Origin: Thermoplasmata archaeon
GTDB taxonomy: Archaea > Thermoplasmatota > Thermoplasmata > Thermoplasmatales > Thermoplasmataceae
Reading direction: 5' to 3'
Assembly: GCA_021850545.1 (NCBI GenBank)
Contig: JAJZLU010000040.1
Location: 14,156 to 78,155, forward strand
Length of the DNA stretch: 64,000 nucleotides
Shown here: positions 18,692 to 28,882 of the stretch, in pieces
How the letters are laid out: each line of letters opens with the position of its first letter
Position numbering within the stretch: the first letter of the stretch is position 1
Notes under the pieces: model-generated
Databases searched by the model: none
Told to the model about the DNA's origin: nothing
Seen by the model: only the letters and a program-made list of their open reading frames with translations
Translations under genes and position numbers: made by a program

Positions 18692-19765
18692 ATGAGTCAA
18701 CCCAACTATCCTGGCTATGAAGACCGTGAAGAAGACTTCAGCACATCAGACGAGGAGCTACAGAATTACCTGGAGCAGCTCAGGGTCAAGATCATGATCT
18801 TCGGGGCTGGAGGTGCAGGCTCTAATACAATTAACAGGCTAATGAAGGAAGGCATCAATGGTGCGACTATGATTGCTTGCAACACTGATGCCCCACACTT
18901 GCTCAAGACGAAAGCAAACCACAAGATTCTAATGGGAAAAAGCCTCACAAGGGGCCTTGGCTCTGGCGCTGACCCGAGGATAGGGGAACTAGCAGCCAAG
19001 GAATCTGACCAGGAGATTATGCGGTATATCGCGGGCACAGACATAGCTTTCATCACAGCTGGCCTTGGCGGGGGTACCGGAACAGGCTCTGCCCCCTATA
19101 TTGCATCAAGATCCAAGGACAGTGGCGCGCTCACAATATCCGTTGTTACACTCCCATTCAAGTCAGAAGGTAAGGTAAGAATGGAGAATGCCACGCAGGG
19201 GCTGTCCAGGCTTTCAAATTATTCAGACACCGTGATAATCATACCCAATGACAAGCTTCTTGAACTTGTGCCTGACCTGCCTCTTGAAAAAGCTTTCAGG
19301 TTTGCTGACGAAATCATTGTTAAGGCGATTACAGGAATTTCTGACCTGGTGACCAAACCTGGCCTCATAAATCTTGACTTTAACGACCTAAGGACCATCA
19401 TGAAAGATTCCGGAATTGCAATGATAGGCATAGGGATGTCGAGCGCCGAACCAGGCTTAAGGGTGGAGGAAGCAGTCCACAAAGCACTCAACTCGCCATT
19501 CCTCAAACTGGATATGAGCAATTCATCGGGAGTAATAATAAACATTACTGGCGGAACTGACCTCCAGCTAGAAGAGTCAAGCAGCGCTGCCGATATGATC
19601 AGGAAACTTGTTGGAAAGGGTACACAGATCATCTGGGGAGCCACGGTTGACCCAAAGTACACGGGGAGCGTCGAAGTGCTCGTAGTTGCAACCGGCCTTT
19701 CCTATACAGAGATACAGAATATGGGGCAGCAAACGAATAAGGACACTGGAGTAGATACAATCTGA
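18692..19765 (+). CDS. ftsZ: cell division protein FtsZ
   Basis: GAGGAGSNTINRL, AGLGGGTGTGSAP tubulin signature, NLDFNDLRTIM T7 loop. Confidence 0.93.
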   Translation: MSQPNYPGYEDREEDFSTSDEELQNYLEQLRVKIMIFGAGGAGSNTINRLMKEGINGATMIACNTDAPHLLKTKANHKILMGKSLTRGLGSGADPRIGELAAKESDQEIMRYIAGTDIAFITAGLGGGTGTGSAPYIASRSKDSGALTISVVTLPFKSEGKVRMENATQGLSRLSNYSDTVIIIPNDKLLELVPDLPLEKAFRFADEIIVKAITGISDLVTKPGLINLDFNDLRTIMKDSGIAMIGIGMSSAEPGLRVEEAVHKALNSPFLKLDMSNSSGVIINITGGTDLQLEESSSAADMIRKLVGKGTQIIWGATVDPKYTGSVEVLVVATGLSYTEIQNMGQQTNKDTGVDTI

Positions 19766-19893
19766 AACTACAAAGCCAATGTTGCTAGGATGCCTAAAAA
19801 ACATTTTTAATACTATTAAAAATACTGCTACGCTTAAGTGCCTCTCAAAACCTGCAGAGGGAATGTTGAGGGGAAAATTCTGGAGAAAGTTTA

Positions 19894-20721
19894 ATGGAGC
19901 AATATAAAGAGGCCGACCTGAAAAACATAGCAACTAGCATAAGAAGGAAGATTATAGAGATGGTCTACTCTGCCAAGAGCGGGCATCCAGGTGGATCTCT
20001 TAGCATCGCTGACATTCTTGCTGTGCTTTATTTCAAGGAAATGAACATCGATCCACTTGACCCGACAAATCCTGAGAGGGACAGGCTTGTGCTGAGCAAA
20101 GGGCATGCGTCCCCCGGCCTCTATGCAGCACTTTCAATTAGGGGTTTCTTCCCGGAATCTCTACTTTCGGGTTTCAGGAAGTTGAATTCTAAACTCGAGG
20201 GCCATGTCCACAGAGGCGTTCCAGGAGTTGAGGCTTCCACGGGTTCACTTGGCCAGGGCCTTGGCATAGGGGTTGGAATGGCTCTTGCCGGGAAACTTGA
20301 CTCAAAAAACTATCACGTATTCGTTATTGTTGGCGACGGAGAAATTGAAGAGGGTAGCATATGGGAAGCCATGATGGCCGGTTCAAAGTACAGGCTAAAC
20401 AACCTTATTGTCATACTTGATAAGAATGGCGTGCAACTGGACGGCTATACGAAGGACATAATGCCCATTGAAAACGTCAAGGAAATGGTATCAAGTTTTG
20501 GATGGAATGCCATTGAAATAGATGGCCACAATTTTGAGGAAATAATTTCTGCGATTGAAAAGGCCAAGAAGAGCAAGGAAAAGCCAACATTCATCATCGC
20601 AAATACAGTAAAAGGCAAGGGGGTAAGCTACATGGAAAACAATCCAAAGTACCATGGCGCACCTCCTGCTTCACAGGAAGAATACGAGAGGGCCCTCAGG
20701 GAAATAGGGGGTGAGGAGTAA
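19894..20721 (+). CDS. transketolase N-terminal subunit
   Basis: SAKSGHPGGSLSIADILAVLYF, GDGEIEEGSIWEAMM TPP motif. Confidence 0.93.
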   Translation: MEQYKEADLKNIATSIRRKIIEMVYSAKSGHPGGSLSIADILAVLYFKEMNIDPLDPTNPERDRLVLSKGHASPGLYAALSIRGFFPESLLSGFRKLNSKLEGHVHRGVPGVEASTGSLGQGLGIGVGMALAGKLDSKNYHVFVIVGDGEIEEGSIWEAMMAGSKYRLNNLIVILDKNGVQLDGYTKDIMPIENVKEMVSSFGWNAIEIDGHNFEEIISAIEKAKKSKEKPTFIIANTVKGKGVSYMENNPKYHGAPPASQEEYERALREIGGEE

Positions 20722-21687
20722 ATGCTCAAGGGGCAGTCAGAAAGTTTAAGGGATGCCTATGGCGAGGAACTAAAGACTCTTGGCGCAAAGTACACCGAAC
20801 TGGTTGTTCTAGACGCGGACCTTTCTTCCTCAACCAAGACATCGATATTCGGCAAGGCATACCCTGACAGGTTCTTCAACATGGGCATTGCGGAGCAGTC
20901 CATGGTTGCCACTGCAGCAGGCCTCTCATTGAGCGGCAAGAGAGTCTTTGCATCCACATTTGCAGTATTTCTCATGAGGACGTACGAGCAGATGAGGCAG
21001 TCAGTATGCTACAACAACCTCGACGTTAACTTCGTTGTCACGCATTCCGGAATCACCGTTGGAGAAGACGGGGCTACCCACCAGATTGTCGAAGATGTAG
21101 GAATTATGTCAGGGCTGCCCAACATGAAGGTTTCTGTCCCTGTAGATTCAATAGAAACCAGGAGCGTTATAGATTTCCTTGCAGAAAGGGGGAGGGGTCC
21201 CAACTTTGTCAGGCTTTCCAGGGAAAAATTCCCTGTACTAAATGACAAGAATTATGAATTCAAGCAGGGAAAAGCACACACCTTCAAGGACGGGGACGAT
21301 GTCACAATCATTGGCATGGGCGTAATGGTGTCATTTGCCCTTGAGGCTGCTGAGCAGCTCAAGAACAAAGGCATTGATGCGCGTGTCATCAACATGAGTT
21401 CCATCAAGCCGATAGACAGGAATGCAATTGTCAAAGCTGCTAAGGAAACAGGGCATGTTGTAACTGTGGAAGAGCACTCGATTTACAATGGCCTTGGAAG
21501 CAGAGTCGCAGAAGTCACCTCTGAAGAATATCCAGTCCCGGTCTGGAGGCTTGGCATGAGAGATACCTTTGGAAAGTCTGGCAAGGGCTGGGAACTCTTT
21601 GATTACTTCCATATGGGAGTGGATGATATAGTGAAAATGACAGAAGGCTGTTTTAGGGAGGAACCAAGATATGAAAATTTTCCTTGA
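20722..21687 (+). CDS. transketolase C-terminal subunit
   Basis: [39 protein letters not shown]; adjacent to N-terminal subunit. Confidence 0.93.
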   Translation: MLKGQSESLRDAYGEELKTLGAKYTELVVLDADLSSSTKTSIFGKAYPDRFFNMGIAEQSMVATAAGLSLSGKRVFASTFAVFLMRTYEQMRQSVCYNNLDVNFVVTHSGITVGEDGATHQIVEDVGIMSGLPNMKVSVPVDSIETRSVIDFLAERGRGPNFVRLSREKFPVLNDKNYEFKQGKAHTFKDGDDVTIIGMGVMVSFALEAAEQLKNKGIDARVINMSSIKPIDRNAIVKAAKETGHVVTVEEHSIYNGLGSRVAEVTSEEYPVPVWRLGMRDTFGKSGKGWELFDYFHMGVDDIVKMTEGCFREEPRYENFP

Positions 21688-22342
21688 TACTTCAAACGTG
21701 GATGAGATAAAGGAAGGCGTGGAACTCGGATTGGTGGATGGCGTTACAACCAACCCAACATTGGCAGCAAAGGAAGCCGGGAAAGGCAAGACTTTCTCAG
21801 AGGTCATAAAGGAGATCCTTGCGATCACCCCTGGGCCAGTGAGTGTGGAAGTTGTAGCAACGGATTATGAGAACATGATGAAGCAGGCATTGAAGGTTAG
21901 CCAGCTTGGATCAAATGCAGTCGTAAAGATCCCAATGACACTTGACGGGCTGAAAGCAATAAAAAGCCTCAAGGAAAAGAGGATCCCAGTGAACTGCACC
22001 CTGATATTCAATCCATTGCAGGCGCTTCTTGCGGCCAAGAGCGGTGCAGAATATGTCTCGCCATTTGTTGGCAGGCTGGACGACATAGGGGAAGACGGAA
22101 TGCAGATCATTGACCAGATAAAGACCATGTTCGTGAACTACGGAATTGGCACTAAGATACTGGTCGCTTCCATCAGGAATCCTGTGCACGTCCTGAGGTC
22201 AGCTGTGATTGGGGCAGATGTTGTGACACTGCCCTTCGATGTGCTCAAGAAGCTTCCATCACATCCAAAAACAGACGAAGGCCTGAAAAGATTTCTGGAT
22301 GACTGGAAGAAAGTATCGCCAAGTGGAGAATTTCCACTTTAA
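21671..22342 (+). CDS. transaldolase (small, TalC/FSA type)
   Basis: [69 protein letters not shown]. Confidence 0.93.
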   Translation: MKIFLDTSNVDEIKEGVELGLVDGVTTNPTLAAKEAGKGKTFSEVIKEILAITPGPVSVEVVATDYENMMKQALKVSQLGSNAVVKIPMTLDGLKAIKSLKEKRIPVNCTLIFNPLQALLAAKSGAEYVSPFVGRLDDIGEDGMQIIDQIKTMFVNYGIGTKILVASIRNPVHVLRSAVIGADVVTLPFDVLKKLPSHPKTDEGLKRFLDDWKKVSPSGEFPL

Positions 22343-22512
22343 ACCATTTTTATTGAAACTCAAATCTCCTTTAATAAAAAAATACTCGGAAAGAAAGTTT
22401 TGTCTTGGAGGTTCCCAGTCATATTTCATTCGACCAGGCAGCACTGAAAAATTGGGGGAAGTGGTTCAGATTAAGAAAGAAATGAATAATGAGGGCTGTA
22501 GGTTCTCTTATA

Positions 22513-24435
22513 TTAGTACAGCCTCAAAGTCTCTAGATTTCTTAAAGCAACCGCGTCTATGCCAAACTTGGATCTTATCAATCTGGCAAACTCCGCAGCC
22601 TTTTCTCCGTCACCATGATTTACAAGTATCTTCTGTGGCTTTGGCTGCATAGTCGCTATGTAGGCAAGAAGCTGTCTCTTGTCAGAGTGCCCTGAGAATC
22701 CTTCTGAAGTTTCTACCGCCATTCGGATCTCATATCTTGTGGCCTTTCCGCCATCGGATAGAGTAATCTCTGAAGACCCCCTCTGTATTCTTCTCCCAAG
22801 GGTGCCCTCTGCCTGGTATCCAACAAATACGAGGGAATTCTCAGGTGATGGTGCCCAGGTTTTGAAGTACTCCATCACGGGGCCACCGTTCATCATTCCG
22901 GATGTGGCAAGAACGATTTTCTTCTCGTTGGAATCGCAGATATCCTGTCTCTGCTGCCTAGATTCAACCTTCTTGAATATCTTGCTCAGGAACGGGTTTT
23001 CCCTCTTGATCATTATGGATTCCCTGAGATTCTTGTTCAGATATTCTGGATATGCTGCATGTATAGCTGTGGCCTCCATGATCATACCATCAAGGTAAAC
23101 AGAGCACTCAGGTATCTTTCCCGTCCTTATGGCCTCTTCCACCACAAGCATGACTTCCTGGCTTCTTCCAACCGCGAACACAGGAACCAGCACAGAACCG
23201 CCTCTCTCAAAGGTCCTGTTCACAATGTCTGCAAAATTGTTTGATGCTTCTGCCCTTGGGTGGTGATAATCATCCCTGCCAGCATAAGTGGACTCAGTCA
23301 TGAATGCCTCTGCCCTTGGGAACTTGTTGTTTGCCTGGTTGAATAGCCAGGTTTTCTCAAATTTGACATCACCGCTGAGAACAATGTTGTAAAGCCCTTC
23401 CCCTATGTGTAGGTGCACTGACGAAGAGCCCAGAATGTGGCCAGCGTTGTAAAAAGTCAGTCTCATGTCCCTTGTAATATCTGTGGTTTCATTATATCTT
23501 AAGACAATGGAGCGTTTCAGGGCTTCCCTTACATGCTTTGATTCGTATGGGCCCTTGTGCCCCTCTATGTGGGCAACTTTAATGTAATCATTCTGTAAGA
23601 GAGCTGCGAGGTCTCTCGTGGGTGGTGTCATATAAACTGGACCCTCATAACCATACTTATAGAGAATTGGAAGGAGCCCTGAATGGTCAAGGTGGGCATG
23701 TGTCAGAATTACAGCATCCAGGCTACTGAATGGTTGTATTTCTGGAACGTAAAGATATGGGGCACTTGCCCATGGCTGGTTGTCATCCTCATTTATATTC
23801 ATCATTCCACAGTCTACTAGGACCTTGGAATTGTTTGTGGAAATAAGTGTGGCGCTCCTTCCCACTTCCCTATGGCCCCCGAGTGCAGTTACCCTGACCC
23901 AGGTTTCCCCCGGCATGGTGGGCACATTGAGCTTCTCACCAAGGTTATGCAGGAAAACCTTTCTTTCCTGCTTGACTTCCCTGAGAAACTCCCGCATCTC
24001 CTTTACGGTTCTTGAGTGCATTGGGGGTGCCCTAACCACCCTTGGAGACCATTTTGTCTGTTCCTTGATAGACATAATATATTCTGAATCCCTAGAAGTG
24101 ATTATGGAAGGCTCCTCCGCCTCTATTACGACCTCTCCAGTATCCGATTCAAAATAAAGGTCCTTGAATCCGGCTGATTCAGGGATTATCTCCTTTATGA
24201 TCTTCTCTGCTTCCTCCTCCGGGAGCATTATTGAAGGATCTGGCCTTATGGCTATTCTTCTTCTCATTTCCTGTGCTATCTGCTTGGCTAGATCCTCTCT
24301 CTTTGAGAAAAGTTCAAGATTCTTTGTGTAGACAACTATGGTTGGCCCTTCGTAATCTACCTCTGTTATCTCGTGCTCTGGATATAGCTTATCGAAAATA
24401 GCTCTTGCTTCTGATAGGTAATCTCTAAAAGACAT
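22513..24435 (-). CDS. archaeal beta-CASP ribonuclease aCPSF1 (KH + metallo-beta-lactamase)
   Basis: N-terminal KH-like region, ALGGHREVGRSATLI, LTHAHLDHSGLLP, FMTESTYAGRDDYHHPR, VNHGDGEKA. Confidence 0.93.
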   Translation of the reverse strand: MSFRDYLSEARAIFDKLYPEHEITEVDYEGPTIVVYTKNLELFSKREDLAKQIAQEMRRRIAIRPDPSIMLPEEEAEKIIKEIIPESAGFKDLYFESDTGEVVIEAEEPSIITSRDSEYIMSIKEQTKWSPRVVRAPPMHSRTVKEMREFLREVKQERKVFLHNLGEKLNVPTMPGETWVRVTALGGHREVGRSATLISTNNSKVLVDCGMMNINEDDNQPWASAPYLYVPEIQPFSSLDAVILTHAHLDHSGLLPILYKYGYEGPVYMTPPTRDLAALLQNDYIKVAHIEGHKGPYESKHVREALKRSIVLRYNETTDITRDMRLTFYNAGHILGSSSVHLHIGEGLYNIVLSGDVKFEKTWLFNQANNKFPRAEAFMTESTYAGRDDYHHPRAEASNNFADIVNRTFERGGSVLVPVFAVGRSQEVMLVVEEAIRTGKIPECSVYLDGMIMEATAIHAAYPEYLNKNLRESIMIKRENPFLSKIFKKVESRQQRQDICDSNEKKIVLATSGMMNGGPVMEYFKTWAPSPENSLVFVGYQAEGTLGRRIQRGSSEITLSDGGKATRYEIRMAVETSEGFSGHSDKRQLLAYIATMQPKPQKILVNHGDGEKAAEFARLIRSKFGIDAVALRNLETLRLY

Positions 24436-24480
24436 CGCTGGGAACGCCCCGATTAAATTTAATAATAGTAGGGATTAAAT

Positions 24481-25116
24481 TTATACTACTAATTTATATT
24501 TTTTTATTCTCTCTAATATTTCTTCCTCTGGAACTTGTTTGAAACCACTCTTTTTGTCGATGATAGCTACATCAATCATTCCGCCGGAAGCAGAGTCTCT
24601 TGCCTTGGCTGCTGAAATTGCCCTTATGACCAGTTCAATTCCCTCATCAACGCTCATATCCTTCCTGAATCCATTCTCAAGGACACCGTACACGAATGGT
24701 GAACCGGATCCTGTGCTTGCGTAAACATCCTCCACTGAACCTCCTGCAGCATCAACTGAGAAGATATGGGGTGCCTTGTCGTACCCTCCCACGAGGAGCT
24801 GGACCATATAGGGGTAGAACTTTGACTGGTTAAGGATGTTGGAGAGAAGTGTGGCTGCTGCTTCAATGGGCATGTTAACTCTTCTCTGAAGTCTGTAAAG
24901 CTCAAGTTCTGCAGACATATACCTGACGAGAACCTGGGCATCTCCTACCAGGCCTGCTATTGTCATGGCTGCGTGGGTATCAATCTGATGTAGTTTCTTT
25001 CCATCTTTGTGCATGATAAAATGGTCCATGGTAACTCTCCTTTCAGTTGCCATGATCACAGCGTCTTTTACCGTAATTCCAACTGTTGTTGTACCGGTGT
25101 GTAAAGTTTGATCCAT
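24481..25116 (-). CDS. psmB: proteasome subunit beta
   Basis: propeptide MDQTLHTG then [25 protein letters not shown] catalytic context, [12 protein letters not shown]. Confidence 0.93.
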   Translation of the reverse strand: MDQTLHTGTTTVGITVKDAVIMATERRVTMDHFIMHKDGKKLHQIDTHAAMTIAGLVGDAQVLVRYMSAELELYRLQRRVNMPIEAAATLLSNILNQSKFYPYMVQLLVGGYDKAPHIFSVDAAGGSVEDVYASTGSGSPFVYGVLENGFRKDMSVDEGIELVIRAISAAKARDSASGGMIDVAIIDKKSGFKQVPEEEILERIKKYKLVV

Positions 25117-25262
25117 AAGTTCACTTCCTTTAATAACTGGCTTAAGCAGAATTTTCTTTTGCTATTAAAGCCCTTTGATCGCTATTTGGTGATTGGTAAT
25201 ATGCTTTATGCTGGTTCTCTTGAATAATTTCTGATATATGGCATTGTTGCGTGAATTATTTG

Positions 25263-25856
25263 TTATATAATATTTACAAGGAATCCCACAAGAAAGCCTC
25301 CCAGTAGCCCAAGGTAAACTTCGGAGTTCGCTCCAATGGGGGAGAATACAGATTTGAGCATTGGCAGCAGAACATACAGGATTGATCCTATAGCAAGAGC
25401 ATCAAATGCGACATTAAGATAGGAATTGCTGTAGAAATAACCGAGAACACTTCCAAGGATGGTTGGAACAGCACCGACAAGAAAGAGCAGTGAAAGGACG
25501 AACGCCTTCGGCCTTGCAGTTCTGAGAAATGGAGAAACGATGGGAAAACCCTCCGTGAAGTTCTGGAGCACAAAACCTACAAAGATGACTAGTGCTAAGC
25601 TTGAAAGGCCTATTGCCCAAGCAGCGCCAAACACAAGCCCCTCGGTCAGGTTCTGGAATCCTATTGCAACTGCAACTATCAGGGACACATGCATTGGTTC
25701 ACTTGATTCGCTGGATTTTCTTCTGTTCTGCATTCCATAAAGAAAGAGGAAAGAAGCGCTCATGGATACTATGAATATTGCAGAAAGTCCGGCATTGGCT
25801 ACATATGATCCGGCTGGGTAAATCGTGGCGGCCACATCACCAAAAATGTCGGCCAA
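25263..25856 (-). CDS. ZIP-family metal transporter; open frame continues upstream to about 26030 without an ATG/GTG/TTG
   Basis: HVSLIVAVAIGFQNLTEGLVFGAAWAIG...LQNFTEGFPIVSP ZIP motifs; upstream in-frame translation gives two more TM helices. Confidence 0.85.
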   Translation of the reverse strand: MADIFGDVAATIYPAGSYVANAGLSAIFIVSMSASFLFLYGMQNRRKSSESSEPMHVSLIVAVAIGFQNLTEGLVFGAAWAIGLSSLALVIFVGFVLQNFTEGFPIVSPFLRTARPKAFVLSLLFLVGAVPTILGSVLGYFYSNSYLNVAFDALAIGSILYVLLPMLKSVFSPIGANSEVYLGLLGGFLVGFLVNII

Positions 25857-26053
25857 GAGGAAAAAGAGGATACCAATGGCCAGAGCTGTAAGAAGGGCCA
25901 GAGTTTTCCTGTTCAGTTTCTTTGCGTAGACAACGGGAAATGAGATAAAGATGGAAAATCCGATAATTATGGTGAGAATTATCAGTTCAGAAAAGTGCGA
26001 TAGGATTATGTCTATCCCACTCCTTGCGGGTAGGTTTTCATGAACATGATATG

Positions 26054-26071
26054 AGGTAATTTAGCATACCT
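26054..26071 (-). promoter_or_regulatory. inverted repeat AGGTA-n8-TACCT at the ZIP promoter
   Basis: AGGTAATTTAGCATACCT, perfect 5-bp arms. Confidence 0.5.
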
Positions 26072-26084
26072 ATATGAAATTTTT

Positions 26085-26098
26085 TTAGGCACACCTAA
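26085..26098 (-). promoter_or_regulatory. DtxR/IdeR-like operator TTAGG-CACA-CCTAA upstream of ZIP gene
   Basis: Perfect TTAGG/CCTAA palindrome, matching half-sites of the known IdeR/DtxR box. Confidence 0.6.
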
Positions 26099-26283
26099 TA
26101 AACGGTAAGTCTAATTTAACCTTCTTGTCCCCTTTCAAACTAATTTATCTGTGCTAGGGTCGAATTACTTTCAAGGCAGTTTCACTTACAGTGGGATCGG
26201 TTGAAATATCCGGTGGAATATTTACAAATAATGCTTCTTCCAACCGAATAATTAAATTATATACGTTGGCGCTATACTCAACC

Positions 26284-26706
26284 ATGGTACTTTATGCAAG
26301 AGACATCATGAAGGAATACACATTCATGCTCGGGGAAGAAGTCTCTGCCAGCGAAGCCGCAAAGATCATGAGCAACGATCATGTGGGTTTCGTCATTGTC
26401 AAGGTTGACGACAAGCCTCATGGTATTGTAACAGAGTGGGACTTTGTCAATAAGATCATAGCAAAGGACCTAGACCCCAAAAACGTGAAGCTCAAGGAGA
26501 TCATGAATGCACCCCTGATGTCTGTAGATCCAAAAACCCCAACAGATCACGTTACTGTCCTGATGAACAAGCATGGTGTCAGGAGAGTTCCAGTTGTTGA
26601 AAACGGCAAACTAATTGGAGTCATCACCTCCAGGGACGTCCTTAGAATCTTCAAGGATTACATGGACAATCTTTCAGACGTAATTGCCAGGTTTGGCAAC
26701 TTCTGA
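26284..26706 (+). CDS. CBS-domain pair protein
   Basis: VLYARDIMKEYTFMLGEEVSASEAAKIMSNDHVGFVIV...MNKHGVRRVPVVENGKLIGVITSRDVLRI; ATG at 26284 inside the longer ORF. Confidence 0.88.
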   Translation: MVLYARDIMKEYTFMLGEEVSASEAAKIMSNDHVGFVIVKVDDKPHGIVTEWDFVNKIIAKDLDPKNVKLKEIMNAPLMSVDPKTPTDHVTVLMNKHGVRRVPVVENGKLIGVITSRDVLRIFKDYMDNLSDVIARFGNF

Positions 26707-26727
26707 AACAATTTTATTATTCAAAAA

Positions 26728-27375
26728 TCATGGGGAACCAAAAATATCTCTGAAAATCGTGAAGATGTCCCTGGTATCTCCACGGCAGTATTCCAAGAAA
26801 TCTGGTGACTGGGATCGCCATAGCTCCTCTATCACTTCTCCAATGTTTTTCCCGTCCCTTATGACAACACCCTTCTTCCTGTCAAGCGGCAGGTGGCTGA
26901 AACCGTCGTGAATAACAACATCAGAGAGCTTCCTGAACCGGTAATCACCATCTATGGCTGCAAGATAGTCTGATATTACCGGCATCATGTCGAGGCAGTA
27001 GGCCACAGAAAGAAAATACTTAAGATTCCAAAGTTGCCGGGAGTAGGTTCTCTTCCTCATCTTCAGCCTAAGTAAAGGTATATCATATCCGCACTGGTTA
27101 TAACCGATGATTATTGAAGGTTTGAAATTCAACATGAACTGGTCCAGCTCATTAAGGATCCTATCCTCCTCGGAGTCTGAATCATTTCCAGCAATGAAGA
27201 GTTCTGTTTTCAGCCCTTCATTGTAGTAGGAGACAGAAACAGCGATAATCCTTTCTCCCGTTAGAAAGTCATTCTGGTTCCTTATTATGGTCTCAAGGTC
27301 GATCGAGAGCACAGACTCAAACCCATGGTTGGCTATGAATGGCTTCACAATCTGGCTGTACATTGAGTCTCTCAA
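26728..27375 (-). CDS. stand-alone 3'-5' exonuclease (family B polymerase/DnaQ-like exo domain)
   Basis: SIDLETI (Exo I), IIGYNQCGYDIPLLRLKM (Exo II), EYCRGDTRD (Exo III). Confidence 0.8.
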   Translation of the reverse strand: MRDSMYSQIVKPFIANHGFESVLSIDLETIIRNQNDFLTGERIIAVSVSYYNEGLKTELFIAGNDSDSEEDRILNELDQFMLNFKPSIIIGYNQCGYDIPLLRLKMRKRTYSRQLWNLKYFLSVAYCLDMMPVISDYLAAIDGDYRFRKLSDVVIHDGFSHLPLDRKKGVVIRDGKNIGEVIEELWRSQSPDFLEYCRGDTRDIFTIFRDIFGSP

Positions 27376-27457
27376 TATATGAACATGCCATGCCCCTTAA
27401 AGTGTTATCTGTTAATAATTGCTGAAGCCTTTAAATTGAATATGGCAATAGCCCGTT

Positions 27458-27853
27458 ATGAAATATGCACAAAGAGACTATGTTGGAAAGAATGCCAACC
27501 TGGATAAACTTGAAGCTCTAGTTGAGGAATTCTTTAAGGAAGAGGGTTTCAGGCTCCAGTCATCAAAGCATCCAAACGGATACCTGATTCAGGCCAAGAA
27601 AGGAGGCATTTTCAGGACATTGCTCGCAGGAGAGCGTGCATATACAGTTCTCATTGAAGGCACATCCTCCAATTTCAAGATTAAGGTTGGAGTCGGTGAG
27701 TGGCTGAAGAACCTTGGAGTCGCCGCACTGGAGTCTTTTTTCCTGACCCCACTGCTCGCATTCGTTGAAGTGCCAGAAGCACTCTGGTCATATGAAATAG
27801 AACATCATTTGTGGCACTATATTGAGACCCAGATAGAACTGGGCATCCAATAA
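27458..27853 (+). CDS. hypothetical protein
   Basis: 131 aa intact ORF between convergent/divergent genes. Confidence 0.65.
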   Translation: MKYAQRDYVGKNANLDKLEALVEEFFKEEGFRLQSSKHPNGYLIQAKKGGIFRTLLAGERAYTVLIEGTSSNFKIKVGVGEWLKNLGVAALESFFLTPLLAFVEVPEALWSYEIEHHLWHYIETQIELGIQ

Positions 27854-27857
27854 ATTT

Positions 27858-28748
27858 TTACCATTTTTCTCCGGTTATCCTTTCAAACATTGTGACATAA
27901 AGGTCAGAAGTCTTTTTCACCATGTCATCTGGCAATGCTGGGATTTCCGGTTCAGTTTTACTGTATTCCCTAGCATCATAAAGATCTTTATGGTATCCTA
28001 TCGAACGGTAATACTGCCTGACAAATTCCTTGCTCAATTCAACAATCTTGCCGCTATCGTAGTCCTTCCTGTCCCAGAAGCGGTCCTCGTCAGCGGTGCC
28101 GAACGTGTCTATGACAATGGGCTCTCTTCCTGCACCAAAGGCGAATTCCTTTTTTCCATCCACATGAATCAGGCCGCGGGTAAGTACCTGTTTGTTGAGC
28201 CTCCTGTCAATTTTCAGTATGCTCTCCCTTATATTGTTCAGCTCCGACCCGGATAATCCGCCTATCTCAATAGCTTCACCCTTTGTCAGCACTCTGTCAT
28301 ATTTCTCGTACTTTGTGGTGACCTCAAAATAGGGGTCATCAAGTTCCTCCCCGTATTTGGGGTCGTGGGTAAGGCCAATATCGTCATGTGTAAGCTTGCC
28401 TGCCTTCAGCCTGTCAAAGAGCGAACCCGCAACGTAGTATCTTACAACGAATTCCAGTGGTATCACGTATTCCACTTCATAGGGGTTCCCCTTACCCTCG
28501 GGGACATAGAATTTCCTCACTCGCATTTCGTTCGGGGCTGGGCATTCGATGAAATGCGTTGATACCTTGGCTGATTCCTGAGCCATCTTGAACCAGTGGG
28601 CAGCAGTTCTGCACAGGGATTCCCCCTTGTGCGGGATTAGGTTCGGGATCATTTTGTCAAAAACAGAAATTTTGTCTGTGAACTTGAAAAGAAGGGTTTC
28701 TCCCTCATCGTATACCTCCTTGACCTTGCCTACTCGAATTGGTTCCAT
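27858..28748 (-). CDS. purC: phosphoribosylaminoimidazole-succinocarboxamide synthase
   Basis: VGKVKEVYDEG, VEYVIPLEFVVRYYVAGS, LIHVDGKKEFAFG, IDTFGTADEDRFWD. Confidence 0.93.
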   Translation of the reverse strand: MEPIRVGKVKEVYDEGETLLFKFTDKISVFDKMIPNLIPHKGESLCRTAAHWFKMAQESAKVSTHFIECPAPNEMRVRKFYVPEGKGNPYEVEYVIPLEFVVRYYVAGSLFDRLKAGKLTHDDIGLTHDPKYGEELDDPYFEVTTKYEKYDRVLTKGEAIEIGGLSGSELNNIRESILKIDRRLNKQVLTRGLIHVDGKKEFAFGAGREPIVIDTFGTADEDRFWDRKDYDSGKIVELSKEFVRQYYRSIGYHKDLYDAREYSKTEPEIPALPDDMVKKTSDLYVTMFERITGEKW

Positions 28749-28882
28749 TTGCCTTCAATCGCTCAGATGAGATATTAAATTTGTGCATTATAACGGAGGC
28801 TCTTAAACAAGCTTCGCTGTGGTAAACAGGTATTGTTTACAACTCGTATTCACCCAATAGGTTAGATATATGGAAAAGGTAT

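Noticed and set aside
19219-19662. 147-aa minus ORF
   Set aside because: Antisense shadow of ftsZ.
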